A stretch of 64,000 bases of DNA, from the NCBI RefSeq assembly GCF_950097975.1, contig NZ_CATNHF010000012.1:62001-126000 (forward strand). Direction: 5' to 3'. The notes under the pieces were generated by a model. The model was not told where the DNA came from and ran no database searches. It saw only the letters and a program-made list of their open reading frames with translations. Position numbers and translations under genes: made by a program. How positions within the stretch are numbered: the stretch's first letter is position 1; each line of letters opens with the position of its first letter. Shown here piece by piece: positions 1-8,318 of the stretch. This DNA comes from Microbacterium sp. T2.11-28. GTDB lineage: Bacteria; Actinomycetota; Actinomycetes; Actinomycetales; Microbacteriaceae.

Positions 1-1071
1 GCGCCGAGCTCGCCCGCGCCGACCAGCCCGGCCTCGGCCAGCCCCGCGCCGGCCAGCCCGTCGCCGACGCCCACGCCCACCGCGTCGCCGGTTGCGCTCC
101 CGGAGGAGGCCGAGACGTTCGCGAGCGGCCTGGACGCGCCGTGGTCGATCGCGTGGACCGCCGACGGCACCCCGCTCGTGAGCGAACGCGACACCGGACG
201 CATCCTGGAGCTCGACGCCGACGGCGACGCGCGCGAGGTCGGCGTCGTCGCCGGGGTGAACCACGGCACCGAGGGCGGCCTGCTCGGTCTCGCCGTGCAC
301 GAGGGCGACCTTTTCGTGTACTTCACGGCCGACGACGGCAACCGCGTCGTGCGCTACGACCTGCGCGGGACGGCCGGCTCGCTCGCTCTCGGGGAGCGCA
401 CGACCATCCTCGAAGAGCTCCCGTACTCCCCGGTCCACAACGCCGGGCGGATCGCCTTCGGTCCCGACGGCAAGCTCTACGTCCCGGTCGGCGACGCGCG
501 CAACCCCTCGGCGGCACAGGACCCGGGCGTGCGGCGGGGGAAGATCCTGCGGGTCGAGGCCGACGGGTCGGTGCCCGCCGACAACCCCACCCCGGGCTCG
601 CCGGTGTACAGCCTGGGTCACCGCAACGTGCAGGGTCTCGTGTGGGACGCCGACGGCACCCTGTACGCCAGCGAGTTCGGCCAGAACGCGTGGGACGAGC
701 TCAACGTGATCGAGCCGGGCGGAAACTACGGCTGGCCGCTGGTGGAGGGCACCGGCGGCGAGGGACGCGGCTTCATCGATCCGATCGCCACCTGGCCCAC
801 CGAGGACGCGAGCCCGAGCGGCATCGCCCTCGCCGGAGACACGCTGCTCATCGCGAACCTGCGCGGCGAGGTGCTGCGCGCGGTCTCGACGGCCGACCCG
901 GGGGTGCAGAGGGAGTACTACGCCGGAGAGCTCGGCCGGCTGCGCGATGTCGCGATCGGACCCGACGGCGCCGTCTGGTTCCTGACGAACAACACCGACG
1001 GCCGCGGCGACCCGCGCGAGGGCGACGACCGCATCCTGCGGGTCGATCCCGCCTCGGTCACCGCCGACTAG
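1..1071 (+). CDS. PQQ-type glucose/sorbosone dehydrogenase-like protein, secreted, 5' end missing
   Basis: The frame is open to base 1, so the N terminus, presumably a signal peptide or lipobox, lies outside the window. The first ~32 visible residues are an Ala/Ser/Pro/Thr linker of the kind that separates a membrane anchor from an extracellular domain. A six-bladed propeller of the soluble aldose sugar dehydrogenase family follows: LDAPWSIAW, NHGTEGGLLGLAV, FGPDGKLYVPVGD, SLGHRNVQGL and GGNYGWPLVEG are family signatures. Members oxidise aldoses outside the membrane with PQQ and calcium; the true substrate cannot be read from sequence. The frame ends at TAG and is convergent with the DUF1801 gene only 10 bases away. 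Family assignment is firm, substrate is not. Confidence 0.88.
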   Translation, partial: APSSPAPTSPASASPAPASPSPTPTPTASPVALPEEAETFASGLDAPWSIAWTADGTPLVSERDTGRILELDADGDAREVGVVAGVNHGTEGGLLGLAVHEGDLFVYFTADDGNRVVRYDLRGTAGSLALGERTTILEELPYSPVHNAGRIAFGPDGKLYVPVGDARNPSAAQDPGVRRGKILRVEADGSVPADNPTPGSPVYSLGHRNVQGLVWDADGTLYASEFGQNAWDELNVIEPGGNYGWPLVEGTGGEGRGFIDPIATWPTEDASPSGIALAGDTLLIANLRGEVLRAVSTADPGVQREYYAGELGRLRDVAIGPDGAVWFLTNNTDGRGDPREGDDRILRVDPASVTAD

Positions 1072-1081
1072 CGGCGCGAGC

Positions 1082-1528
1082 TCAGCCGACGGCCTTCCGC
1101 ACGAGCTCGCGGATCCGCTTCTCCGCCGCGTCGGTCATCTCCAGCAGCGCGTAGGACACGGCCCACATCTCACCGTCGTCCAGGTGGGCGGCCTCGTCGA
1201 ACGAGACCGTGCCGTACCGCGTCTGGAACTTGGACGCCGGCTGGTAGAACACGACGATCTTGCCGTCGCGCGCGTAGGCCGGGAAGCCGTAGAAGGTCTT
1301 CGGCGCGAGGTCGGGCGCCTCCTCTGCGACGATCGCGTGCAGCCGCACGCCGATCTCCCGATCAGTGCCCTCGAGGGCGTCGATCGCGGCCACGCACGCC
1401 TCGAGCTCCTTCGCCAGCTTCGCGGCGCCCTTCAGGCCCTTCGTCGACCGCAGCTCGTCGGCGCGCTGCTGCATCGCGGCGCGCTCCTCGTCGCTGAAGC
1501 CGCTCTTCGTGTCGCGCTTCTCACTCAT
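1082..1528 (-). CDS. DUF1801 family protein
   Basis: A 148-residue soluble protein of the DUF1801 family, whose characteristic core is visible as FYGFPAYARDGKIVVFYQP. The N-terminal third is helical and charged. Family members are small proteins of unsettled function, sometimes called iron-chaperone-like. The ATG at 1528 has AAGGAG 8 bases upstream, lying within the end of the VOC gene. The two coding regions overlap by 8 bases, so this is the third gene of an AraC-VOC-DUF1801 operon and is probably translationally coupled. Confidence 0.85.
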   Translation of the reverse strand: MSEKRDTKSGFSDEERAAMQQRADELRSTKGLKGAAKLAKELEACVAAIDALEGTDREIGVRLHAIVAEEAPDLAPKTFYGFPAYARDGKIVVFYQPASKFQTRYGTVSFDEAAHLDDGEMWAVSYALLEMTDAAEKRIRELVRKAVG

Positions 1529-1952
1529 GTCCGTGCTCCTTCCGGGGTGTCTGCTGGAGGCGCAGGAGGTTTCCCGCCGGGTCGCGGACCGCCGCGTCCC
1601 TCACGCCGTAGTCCTGCTCGATCGGCTCCTGCACGATGTCCGCGCCCGCCGCCTCGATGCGCGCGAAGGCGGCGTCGAGATCGTCGGTGGCGAGGTTCAC
1701 GCCGAAGTAGCTGCCCTTCGCGATGAGCTCGAGCAGCAGGGCGCGCTCCTCGTCGGTCACGTCGTGCCCCACCGCCGGCGGGTGCAGGACGATCGCCGTG
1801 GACGGCTGGCCGGCCGGACCGACGGTGATCCACCGCATGTCCTCGTAGCCGACGTCGAGGCGCACCTCGAAGCCGAGCACGTCGCGGTAGAAGGCGAGGG
1901 ACGCCTCGGGATCGGTGTGCGGCAGGAAGCTCGAGTGGATCGTGATCTCCAT
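1521..1952 (-). CDS. VOC family (glyoxalase/bleomycin-resistance fold) protein
   Basis: A 143-residue protein with two beta-alpha-beta-beta-beta modules of the VOC superfamily: the first starts MEITIHSSFLPHTDPEASLAFY, the second contains GSYFGVNLATDDLD and ends VRDPAGNLLRLQQ. The superfamily includes glyoxalases, dioxygenases and drug-binding proteins; no substrate can be assigned. The first in-frame start is a GTG at 1961, but the ATG at 1952 fits the domain start better. The gene follows the AraC regulator after 10 bases and overlaps the DUF1801 gene, so the three are likely one transcript and the AraC protein its local regulator. Confidence 0.85.
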   Translation of the reverse strand: MEITIHSSFLPHTDPEASLAFYRDVLGFEVRLDVGYEDMRWITVGPAGQPSTAIVLHPPAVGHDVTDEERALLLELIAKGSYFGVNLATDDLDAAFARIEAAGADIVQEPIEQDYGVRDAAVRDPAGNLLRLQQTPRKEHGHE

Positions 1953-1962
1953 GGCCAACACG

Positions 1963-2394
1963 TTACGACCGGGGCGCCGCCGGCGCTTCTCGATTCCTGA
2001 TCGGTCTGGTGACCTGCTTGGCGATGCACGGGAGCATGCCCGGACGGAACGGGGCGCCGCGCTCGCGGTACACGCTCGGGGGCACCCCGACCAGCTCGGT
2101 GAAGCGCGTGCTGAAGGTGCCGAGCGACTGGCACCCCACCGCGAAGCAGACCTCGGTGACGGACAGATCGCCGCGGCGCAGCAGTGTCATGGCCCGCTCG
2201 ATGCGACGCGTCATGAGGTACGCGTAGGGCGACTCCCCGTAGGCGAGCCGGAACTGGCGGCTCAGATGGCCGGCCGACATGTGCACGCCCCGGGCGAGGG
2301 ACTCGACGTCGAGCGGTCTCGCGTACTCGCGGTCCATCCGGTCGCGCACCCGGCGCAGCGCGACGAGTGTGTCGAGGTCCTGACCGGTGGCCAC
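1963..2394 (-). CDS. AraC family transcriptional regulator, DNA-binding domain only
   Basis: A 143-residue protein made almost only of the AraC double helix-turn-helix: helix one at PLDVESLARGVHMSAGHLSR, second half at LSVTEVCFAVGCQSLGTFSTRF and LVGVPPSVYR. No effector domain precedes it, so it resembles the short SoxS/Rob-type architecture. The GTG at 2394 (VATGQDLDTL) is chosen because the frame upstream reads into the neighbouring gene and loses similarity. It is the promoter-proximal gene of the AraC-VOC-DUF1801 unit and may regulate it. The short basic tail after the second helix-turn-helix is not conserved in the family. Confidence 0.85.
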   Translation of the reverse strand: MATGQDLDTLVALRRVRDRMDREYARPLDVESLARGVHMSAGHLSRQFRLAYGESPYAYLMTRRIERAMTLLRRGDLSVTEVCFAVGCQSLGTFSTRFTELVGVPPSVYRERGAPFRPGMLPCIAKQVTRPIRNREAPAAPRS

Positions 2395-2452
2395 GGCTCG
2401 ATCATCGCACGCGTCGCCGCGACCGGGTGTGCGCGCCGGCGCGTGAAGACGC

Positions 2453-3778
2453 TCAGCCGTCGACGCCGACGGGACGGCGGCGCAGCAGGGGCTCCTGCCG
2501 CACGGCCGGGGTGACCGTGATGTCGGTGGTCGGGTCGGCCCAGGAGTACGCGCCGCGGTTCCCCGCGAGGCGGCGCCGGGCGAGGAGGACGGCGCGCAGG
2601 GGCACCCCGACGGCCAGCGCCACGATCCCGGCGAGCGAGCGGTCCTCGTGGCCGAGGACGGTCTTCCGCTCCCATGCCACCCGCAGCGCACCGCCGCGCC
2701 GTGCGGGCTGGCGACGCTCGGGTAGCAGCCCCCGGCGCCGCAGCGCCACGAGCTCGGCGACGTCGTGCCACCAGGTGGCATCGACCGGGTCGTGGAAGTA
2801 GTTCTGGGTGAGCCAGCCGGGTGCGGGATGCCGGAAGCGCCGCGCGATGACCGCCTCGCGGTCGCCGAAGAGCCCCGAGCCGCGGAACACCGTGTTGAGG
2901 TTCTCCTTGCTGACGCCGAAGGTGTCGAGCGCGATCACCGGAACGCCGACCGCGATCGCCTCGACGGCGGCCGTGGAGCTGACGGTGACGAGCCCCTCGG
3001 CCGAGGCCAGCGCGGCCCGCATCGGCTGGTACGAGAAGACGAGGTTCTGCGGCCGGTCGCGCAGCAGCCCCTCGTACGACGCGCGGTCGTAGTGCGTCTC
3101 GTTCTCGCCGGCGCGGGAGCGCAGCTTCACGACGACGCGGCGGTCGGGACGGGCGAGGGCCGCCTCGCGGAGCATGTCGGCCACGACCGTGCGATCGGCG
3201 GTCGTGAGCGGGACGAGCGCCTGCGCGGCGAAGACGAGGTCCGTCCCCCCCACCACCGGCGGGCGGGGCGCGGCGAACGGGAGGCTGGCCAGGCCGAATC
3301 GCAGGTCCGCGTTCAGGCGCGTCGCCAGGTCGCGGAACGCCCGCTCCTCACGGTGGGAGTGCACGAGGAAGAGATCCGTCTCGCGGCGGTAGGTGACTGC
3401 CCCGCGCTGGGCGGGGATGGAGATCCCGGGAAGACCCGTGACCACCACGGGGCGCGGATGCACGCGGTCGACCTCGCGCATCACGAGCCGGGCGAGCGGC
3501 CCCTTGCCGGCGATCACGACGACGTCGGCTCGCTCGCGGCTCAGCCATCCCGCGAGCGCGGCCAGCGGCAGCCGCGTCACGTCGTCGGAGGTGAAACGCG
3601 TGCCGTCGAGCGCGGACTGCTCCTGCGCCGCGCTCACGGTGAGCGGGGTGCGCACGAGCGCGATGCTGCTGTCGGCCTCCGCGATGGAGTCCAGGAGCGC
3701 GGCGGCCCACTTGACGAAGGAGTCCGCATCGGCGACTGCGACCACGCGCAGGCGCGGCGGCGTCGCGCCCGGGATCAT
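2453..3778 (-). CDS. DUF6716 putative glycosyltransferase (polysialyltransferase-like GT-B)
   Basis: A 441-residue protein without signal peptide. It begins with a Rossmann-like strand (LRVVAVADADSFVKW) and has a second nucleotide-sugar domain with VFAAQALVPLTTADR, VVVKLRSRAGENETH and a VTVSSTAAVEAIAVGVPVI segment. That last segment resembles the donor-binding motif of GT-B enzymes of the polysialyltransferase and teichoic-acid polymerase type. DUF6716 is annotated as a putative glycosyltransferase in actinobacteria. It starts in an ATGA overlap with neuB, so it is translated with it, and probably uses the CMP-activated nonulosonic acid made by the two genes upstream. The acceptor, perhaps a cell-wall polymer, is unknown. 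Confidence 0.75.
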   Translation of the reverse strand: MIPGATPPRLRVVAVADADSFVKWAAALLDSIAEADSSIALVRTPLTVSAAQEQSALDGTRFTSDDVTRLPLAALAGWLSRERADVVVIAGKGPLARLVMREVDRVHPRPVVVTGLPGISIPAQRGAVTYRRETDLFLVHSHREERAFRDLATRLNADLRFGLASLPFAAPRPPVVGGTDLVFAAQALVPLTTADRTVVADMLREAALARPDRRVVVKLRSRAGENETHYDRASYEGLLRDRPQNLVFSYQPMRAALASAEGLVTVSSTAAVEAIAVGVPVIALDTFGVSKENLNTVFRGSGLFGDREAVIARRFRHPAPGWLTQNYFHDPVDATWWHDVAELVALRRRGLLPERRQPARRGGALRVAWERKTVLGHEDRSLAGIVALAVGVPLRAVLLARRRLAGNRGAYSWADPTTDITVTPAVRQEPLLRRRPVGVDG

Positions 3779-4647
3779 GCCGGGACGCGCCGCAGCTTCG
3801 CCATGGGGGCGAGCTCGCCCGGGAAGACGCGCTTGACGCCGTCGCCGAGAGCCTCCTCGATCACGCGGATGTCGCGCACGAGGTGCTCGAGGCCGGCCGG
3901 CTCCAGCGAGGCCGAGTGGTCCGAGCCCCACATGGTGCGGTCGAGCGTGATGTGCCGCTCCACGGCCACGGCACCGAGGGCGACGGCGGCGAGCGAGATC
4001 TGCAGGCCGCGCTCGTGCCCCGAGTAGCCGACCGGCACGCCCGCGTAGCGCTCCCGGAGGGCGGGGATCACGCGCAGGTTCGCCTCGCCCGGCTCCATCG
4101 GGTACGTCGAGGTCGCGTGCATGAGCACGAGGTTCTCGCGGCCGAGGATCTCGACGGCGCGGTCGATCTGCTCCAGCGTCGACATGCCCGTCGAGAGGAT
4201 GATCGGCTTGCCCGTTGCGCGCAGCGCCTCGAGGAGGTCGGTGTCGGTCAGCGACGCGGACGCCACCTTGTGCGCGACGACGTTGTGCTCCTCGAGGAAG
4301 TCGACCGACGGCACGTCCCACGGCGAGGCGAACCAGTCGAGGCCCGACAGGGTGGCGTAGTCGCCGATCTGCACGTACTCGTCGTGACCGAACTCGACGC
4401 GGTAGCGGTACTCGAGGTACGACATCGTGCCCCAGGGCGTCTCGCGCGGCACGTCGCGCATGTGCGTCGGCGTGGCGATCTCCGGTGTGCGCTTCTGGAA
4501 CTTGACGGCGTCGGCGCCGGCGCGCTTGGCGACGTCGATGAGCTGCTTCGCGATCTCGACGTCACCGTTGTGATTCAGCCCGATCTCGGCGATGACGTAG
4601 GCGGGGTGCCCGGTGCCGAGCGTCCGCGATCCGATGGTGACGGTCAT
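3775..4647 (-). CDS. neuB: NeuB-type nonulosonic acid (sialic acid/Kdn) synthase
   Basis: A 290-residue TIM-barrel synthase that condenses phosphoenolpyruvate with a C6 sugar (ManNAc, mannose or their 6-phosphates). Diagnostic motifs are YVIAEIGLNHNGD near the start, AVKFQKR, LSTGMSTLEQ, LMHATSTYPM and PVGYSGHERG. The ATG at 4647 carries AGAGG 9 bases upstream; a longer frame upstream is not supported. Classical NeuB is about 345 residues with a C-terminal antifreeze-like SAF domain. Here the chain stops right after the barrel, so SAF is absent. It lies 176 bases downstream of the CMP-sugar synthetase gene and overlaps the glycosyltransferase by ATGA. Confidence 0.88.
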   Translation of the reverse strand: MTVTIGSRTLGTGHPAYVIAEIGLNHNGDVEIAKQLIDVAKRAGADAVKFQKRTPEIATPTHMRDVPRETPWGTMSYLEYRYRVEFGHDEYVQIGDYATLSGLDWFASPWDVPSVDFLEEHNVVAHKVASASLTDTDLLEALRATGKPIILSTGMSTLEQIDRAVEILGRENLVLMHATSTYPMEPGEANLRVIPALRERYAGVPVGYSGHERGLQISLAAVALGAVAVERHITLDRTMWGSDHSASLEPAGLEHLVRDIRVIEEALGDGVKRVFPGELAPMAKLRRVPA

Positions 4648-4823
4648 GGTGGTGGTCCTCTCGTGACGGCGCCCTGCCGACGCCCTCGTGCGGCCAGTGT
4701 CCGCTCGCAAGGTGAACGGACGGCCACGCACGGGTGACGCGGGAGTCGCACCGCGGTGTCGAATCGGCGCGGCATCGGCACCCCCGGTCGTCGTGCGAGC
4801 GCGGCGGGGCGGGGCGACGGCGC

Positions 4824-5993
4824 TCAGCCGCCGAGCACCAGTTCCGCGAGCTCGCGCACCGCGCCCTCGCCGCCGCGACGGCTCAGCACCCGCCGCGCGA
4901 TCGCCCTCGCCTCGGGTCGCGCGTCGGCGACCGCGATCGGCCAGCCGACGAGCTCCATCGCCGGGACGTCGTTGACGTCGTTGCCGAGGTACGCGATGCG
5001 CGACAGCGGGATGCCGCGCGCGCCCGCCCAGCGCCGGATCGCGGCCGCCTTGTCGTCGATCGACTGCAGCACCTCGACCTGCAGCTTCGCCGCCCGCGCT
5101 CCGACGACCGGGTGCGTCTCGGTCGAGAGGATGAGCACGGGGATGCCGGCCCGCCGCAGCCGGGCGACGCCCATGCCGTCGGAGCGGCTCACGCGCACCC
5201 GCTCGTCGCCGTGCGCGTCGATGAGGGCCGTGTCGTCGGTGTGCACGCCGTCGAAGTCGGTGACGACGGCATCGACGTCGATGGGCTCCGATCCGTCGTC
5301 CACGAGCGGCGCGATCGCCCGGGCGAGGGCGAGCTGGGCGTGATCGTCGATCTCCACCGCCGAGAGCTCGGGCACCTCGACGATCCCCACGCGGCCGAAG
5401 AACCGGTGCTGAGCGCGGCGGAACCCCGCGGCGTCGAACGCGTAGAACGCACCGGTCTCGAGGTAGTGCGGCTCGCGGTCCTGCCGGCGCGGCCGGTGCG
5501 CGGCGTCGTGGTTGATCGCCGCGGCATCTGCGTCCGCGTCACGACGCCACAGGAAGCCGTAGGTCTCGAAGGCGGAGAACGCGGCGTCGTAGCCTCCCTC
5601 GGCGACCATCGCGACCGCCTCGTCGATGCCGGTCGCGGGGATGAAGGGCGACGTGGCCTGCAGGAAGACCACCGTGCCGATGCGGTGCCCGCGGCGCCCG
5701 AGCTCGTCGAGGGCATGGAGCAGGGCGCTCTCGGAGCTCGCCGTGGCGCCGGCGAGCTCGGTCGGGCGATCGATGACGAGCGCACCGGCGTCCTCGGCCA
5801 CGCGGGCGATCTCGGCGTCGTCGGTCGAGACGACCACGAGGTCGACGCGCTGCGCCGCCCGCGCGGACGACACGGCGCGCGCGACGAGGGGCACCCCGCC
5901 GACGGGAAGGACGTTCTTGCGGGGGACGCCCTTCGAGCCGCCCCGCGCGGGGATGATCGCGACGGTGACCCGCGCGGACGCGTCTTCGGTCAC
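4824..5993 (-). CDS. neuA: Bifunctional CMP-nonulosonate cytidylyltransferase / KdsC-like HAD phosphatase
   Basis: A 389-residue two-domain protein. Residues ~10-220 are a CMP-sugar synthetase, with the CTP loop IIPARGGSKGVPRKN, the segment VVFLQATSPF and YLETGAFYAFD. Residues ~235-389 are a KdsC-type HAD phosphatase: VVTDFDGVHTDD (DxD), then LILSTETHP and YLGNDVNDVPAM. This domain order is the one found in vertebrate CMAS and some bacterial CMP-Kdn synthetases, where the HAD part removes the 9-phosphate. The start is GTG 5993 because GGGAGGAG lies 6 bases upstream; the frame runs further to another GTG at 6029. It is first in the neuA-neuB-DUF6716 order. Confidence 0.88.
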   Translation of the reverse strand: MTEDASARVTVAIIPARGGSKGVPRKNVLPVGGVPLVARAVSSARAAQRVDLVVVSTDDAEIARVAEDAGALVIDRPTELAGATASSESALLHALDELGRRGHRIGTVVFLQATSPFIPATGIDEAVAMVAEGGYDAAFSAFETYGFLWRRDADADAAAINHDAAHRPRRQDREPHYLETGAFYAFDAAGFRRAQHRFFGRVGIVEVPELSAVEIDDHAQLALARAIAPLVDDGSEPIDVDAVVTDFDGVHTDDTALIDAHGDERVRVSRSDGMGVARLRRAGIPVLILSTETHPVVGARAAKLQVEVLQSIDDKAAAIRRWAGARGIPLSRIAYLGNDVNDVPAMELVGWPIAVADARPEARAIARRVLSRRGGEGAVRELAELVLGG

Positions 5994-6137
5994 GGCGATC
6001 TCCTCCCGGCGCGCGCAGTCGCGCGTCACGCTGCCCAGCGTGCGCGGTGCCGGTGACCGGCGGGGGAACCGCGGGTGAACGGCGGGAGTCCGCTCACCCC
6101 CGGGGTCTGCCGCTTCCCTGGATCAGCCGGCTCCGGA

Positions 6138-7085
6138 TCAGCCGGTGCCGCGGATCTCCTCCACGGCGCGCAGCACCGCCAGCGTGCGCTGCTGGTCGGC
6201 GGTGGGGTCGTCCTCGCCGCGCACGAGCTCGGCGAAGCGCGCGACCTCGTACGTCATGTTGTTGTCGTCGCCGTCGATCCGGTGCTCCTCGGGCTCGCCG
6301 CCGAGCGGCGTGAACACGATGGTGCGGGGGTCGGTGATCCGGTCGATCGTGAGCGTGCCGAGCTCGCCCTGGATCTCGCTCGGCCGCGACGACGCGGTGA
6401 TCTTCGAGAAGCCGATGTCGGCGACGAAGCCCGGGTACAGGAGCAGTGCGGTGCCCGCGCCGTCGGCGCCCGTGGCGATCGTGACGGTCGCTCCGGTCAC
6501 GGCGTCGGGAGCCCCGAAGAGCGCGATCGCGGCGCTCAGCGGGTAGACCCCGAGATCGAAGAGCGCGCCGCCCGCGAGCGCCGGATCGAAGATGTTGGGG
6601 GTCTCCCCCTGCAGCACGAGGTCGTAGCGGGCCGAGCGCTGACAGAGCGCGAACGACGCCCGGCGGACGACGCCCACCCGCGGCAGCAGGTCGCGCACCG
6701 CGACGAGGCCCGGGTCGTAGGCGTTGCGCATCCCCTCGAACACGACGACGCCCCGCGCAGCGGCCGCGTCGACCAGGTCGGCGAACTCGGCGGACGTGGG
6801 CGTCGCGGGCTTCTCCAGGAAGACGTGCAGCCCGGCCTCGATCGCCGCGCGCGCCTGATCCGCGTGGGCGCCGTTCGGCGAGCCGACGTAGACCGCGTCG
6901 ACGCGTGCGGCGAGCGCGGTCAGCTCGTCGACGGCGTCCGGCACCCCCTGGCGCTGCGCGAAGGCCCGACCACGGGCGAGATCGCGGGAGTAGACGACGT
7001 CGACGCGCACGCCCTCGACGCGCGACACCGCCTCGATGAAGCGCTCGGTGATGGTGCTGGTGCCGATGGTGGCGAGTCTGATCAC
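6138..7085 (-). CDS. Gfo/Idh/MocA family oxidoreductase
   Basis: A 315-residue NAD(P)-dependent sugar or inositol dehydrogenase-like protein. The N-terminal Rossmann domain starts IRLATIGTSTITERF and contains VYVGSPNGAHADQA and the hallmark HVFLEKPATP, whose Lys is the usual catalytic residue. The C-terminal alpha/beta domain includes GGALFDLGVYPLSAAI. GTG 7085 is chosen because the Rossmann strand begins there; GGAG sits only 2 bases upstream, which is short. It shares direction with the nonulosonate genes but is 144 bases from neuA, so co-transcription is possible, not proven. Substrate unknown. Confidence 0.85.
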   Translation of the reverse strand: MIRLATIGTSTITERFIEAVSRVEGVRVDVVYSRDLARGRAFAQRQGVPDAVDELTALAARVDAVYVGSPNGAHADQARAAIEAGLHVFLEKPATPTSAEFADLVDAAAARGVVVFEGMRNAYDPGLVAVRDLLPRVGVVRRASFALCQRSARYDLVLQGETPNIFDPALAGGALFDLGVYPLSAAIALFGAPDAVTGATVTIATGADGAGTALLLYPGFVADIGFSKITASSRPSEIQGELGTLTIDRITDPRTIVFTPLGGEPEEHRIDGDDNNMTYEVARFAELVRGEDDPTADQQRTLAVLRAVEEIRGTG

Positions 7086-7108
7086 CTCTCCACGGTACGA
7101 CCCGCTCG

Positions 7109-7186
7109 TGGATTCGGAGAATGGGACCGGATTCGGATGCCCGGGGCCGCACGCTCCGAATCCGGCGGCATCCTCCGAATCCGACG
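7109..7186. repeat. Palindromic interspersed repeat, copy A
   Basis: A ~78-base element with four copies of a GGATTCGGA-type block in the order forward, forward, reverse, reverse. The outer arms 7110-7119 and 7173-7182 (GGATTCGGAG/CTCCGAATCC) and the inner arms 7127-7137 and 7155-7165 (CCGGATTCGGA/TCCGAATCCGG) are perfect complements, giving one nested hairpin. GGATGCC at 7135 and GGCATCC at 7167 offer an alternative pairing. It lies between the Gfo gene start and the MDR gene start, and is about three-quarters identical to copy B at 8210. Confidence 0.85.
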
Positions 7187-7249
7187 GCGCATCGCACCCG
7201 ACCGCGCCGCGAGGGAATGCGCCCGGCCGCGCGCCGGTTGCGCCTCGGC

Positions 7250-8173
7250 ATGAAGGCACTCGTCTATCGCGACTTCGGCGGCTCCGACCGCCTCGAGCTC
7301 ACCGACCTCCCCGAACCCCACATCGGCCCCGACACCCTCGTGGTGCGCGTCGTCGCTGCGGGCATCAACCCGGTCGACTACAAGGTGCGGGAGGGATACC
7401 TCCGCGGCCTCATCGACACGTCGCTCCCGGCGGTCCCGGGCTGGGACGTCGCGGGCGTCGTGGAGAAGACCGGACTGGACACCCCGGAGTTCGCCGTCGG
7501 CGACGAGGTGCTCGCCTATGCCCGCGCCGACGTCGTGCAGCACGGCTCGCTCGCCGAGCTCATGCCGGTGCCCGTGCGCACCGCCACACGCAAGCCCGAC
7601 GGCATCTCGTTCGAGCAGGCCGCCGCCCTCCCCCTCACGGGACTGACCGCCCTCCAGTCGATCGAGCGGTCCGGGCTCGGCGACGGCTCGACCGTCCTGA
7701 TCCACGGCGCGGCCGGCGGTGTCGGCTCGTTCGCCGTGCAGCTCGCCTCCCTCCGCGGCGCCCGCGTGGTCGGCACCGCCTCGGAGCGCAACCACGACTA
7801 CCTGCGCGACCTCGGCGCCGAGCCGATCGCCTACGGCGAGGGACTCGTGGACGCCGCGACGGCGCTCGCTCCGGAGGGCTTCGACGTCATCCTGGACTTC
7901 GCGGGCGGATCGTCGCTCGACAGCACCGGAGCGCTCCTGAAGGCGGGCGGCCGCGTCGTGTCGATCGCCGACCCGCGTGCGCGCACCGAGTTCGGCGGCG
8001 AGTACGTGTGGGTGCGGCCCGATCCGGCGCAGCTCGGCGAGCTCGCCCAGCTCGTGGCCGACGGCGCCCTCCGCGTGGAGCTCGCCGCGACCTATCCGCT
8101 CGACGAGGCCGTCGCCGCGTTCGCGCAGCTGGAAGAGGGCCACACGCGCGGCAAGATCGTCGTCACCGTCTGA
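7250..8173 (+). CDS. MDR-family NADPH:quinone reductase / zinc-free alcohol dehydrogenase-like protein
   Basis: A 307-residue medium-chain reductase. The GroES-like N-terminal domain starts MKALVYRDFGGSDRLEL and contains VVAAGINPVDYKVREG and PGWDVAGVVE; the cofactor domain has VLIHGAAGGVGSFAVQLA and ends GHTRGKIVVTV. The Cys/His ligands of zinc alcohol dehydrogenases are absent, as in quinone oxidoreductases. ATG 7250 has no strong Shine-Dalgarno, and the frame is open further upstream through repeat copy A, but similarity starts at this Met. The gene is a monocistron bracketed by repeat copies A and B, both within 150 bases of its ends. Confidence 0.9.
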   Translation: MKALVYRDFGGSDRLELTDLPEPHIGPDTLVVRVVAAGINPVDYKVREGYLRGLIDTSLPAVPGWDVAGVVEKTGLDTPEFAVGDEVLAYARADVVQHGSLAELMPVPVRTATRKPDGISFEQAAALPLTGLTALQSIERSGLGDGSTVLIHGAAGGVGSFAVQLASLRGARVVGTASERNHDYLRDLGAEPIAYGEGLVDAATALAPEGFDVILDFAGGSSLDSTGALLKAGGRVVSIADPRARTEFGGEYVWVRPDPAQLGELAQLVADGALRVELAATYPLDEAVAAFAQLEEGHTRGKIVVTV

Positions 8174-8209
8174 TCCGCGCCCGGCTGTCGGCGCTCAGTT
8201 TCGCGCTGC

Positions 8210-8318
8210 GCGGATTCGGAGTGTGCGCGTGGATTCGGATGCCGGCGGGCCCTGGCTCCGAATCCGATGCCATCCTCCGAATCCGCCACCCGGCTGGACC
8301 ACTCGATCAGCTCATCGC
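8210..8318. repeat. Palindromic interspersed repeat, copy B, with right-hand extension
   Basis: The core 8210-8287 aligns base for base with copy A: CGGATTCGGAG, GGATTCGGATGCC, GCTCCGAATCCG, CATCCTCCGAATCCG. A further ~30 bases to the right, running into the last codons of the membrane gene at 8307, also resemble the sequence right of the worn copy at 9157. Arms can form a nested hairpin as in copy A. Located 36 bases after the MDR stop, it may also act as a transcription terminator for the two convergent genes. Confidence 0.8.

Noticed and set aside
6120..6145. GGATCAGCCGG direct repeat at the end of the Gfo/Idh gene
   Set aside because: Two short copies only, one containing the stop codon; too little to call an element.
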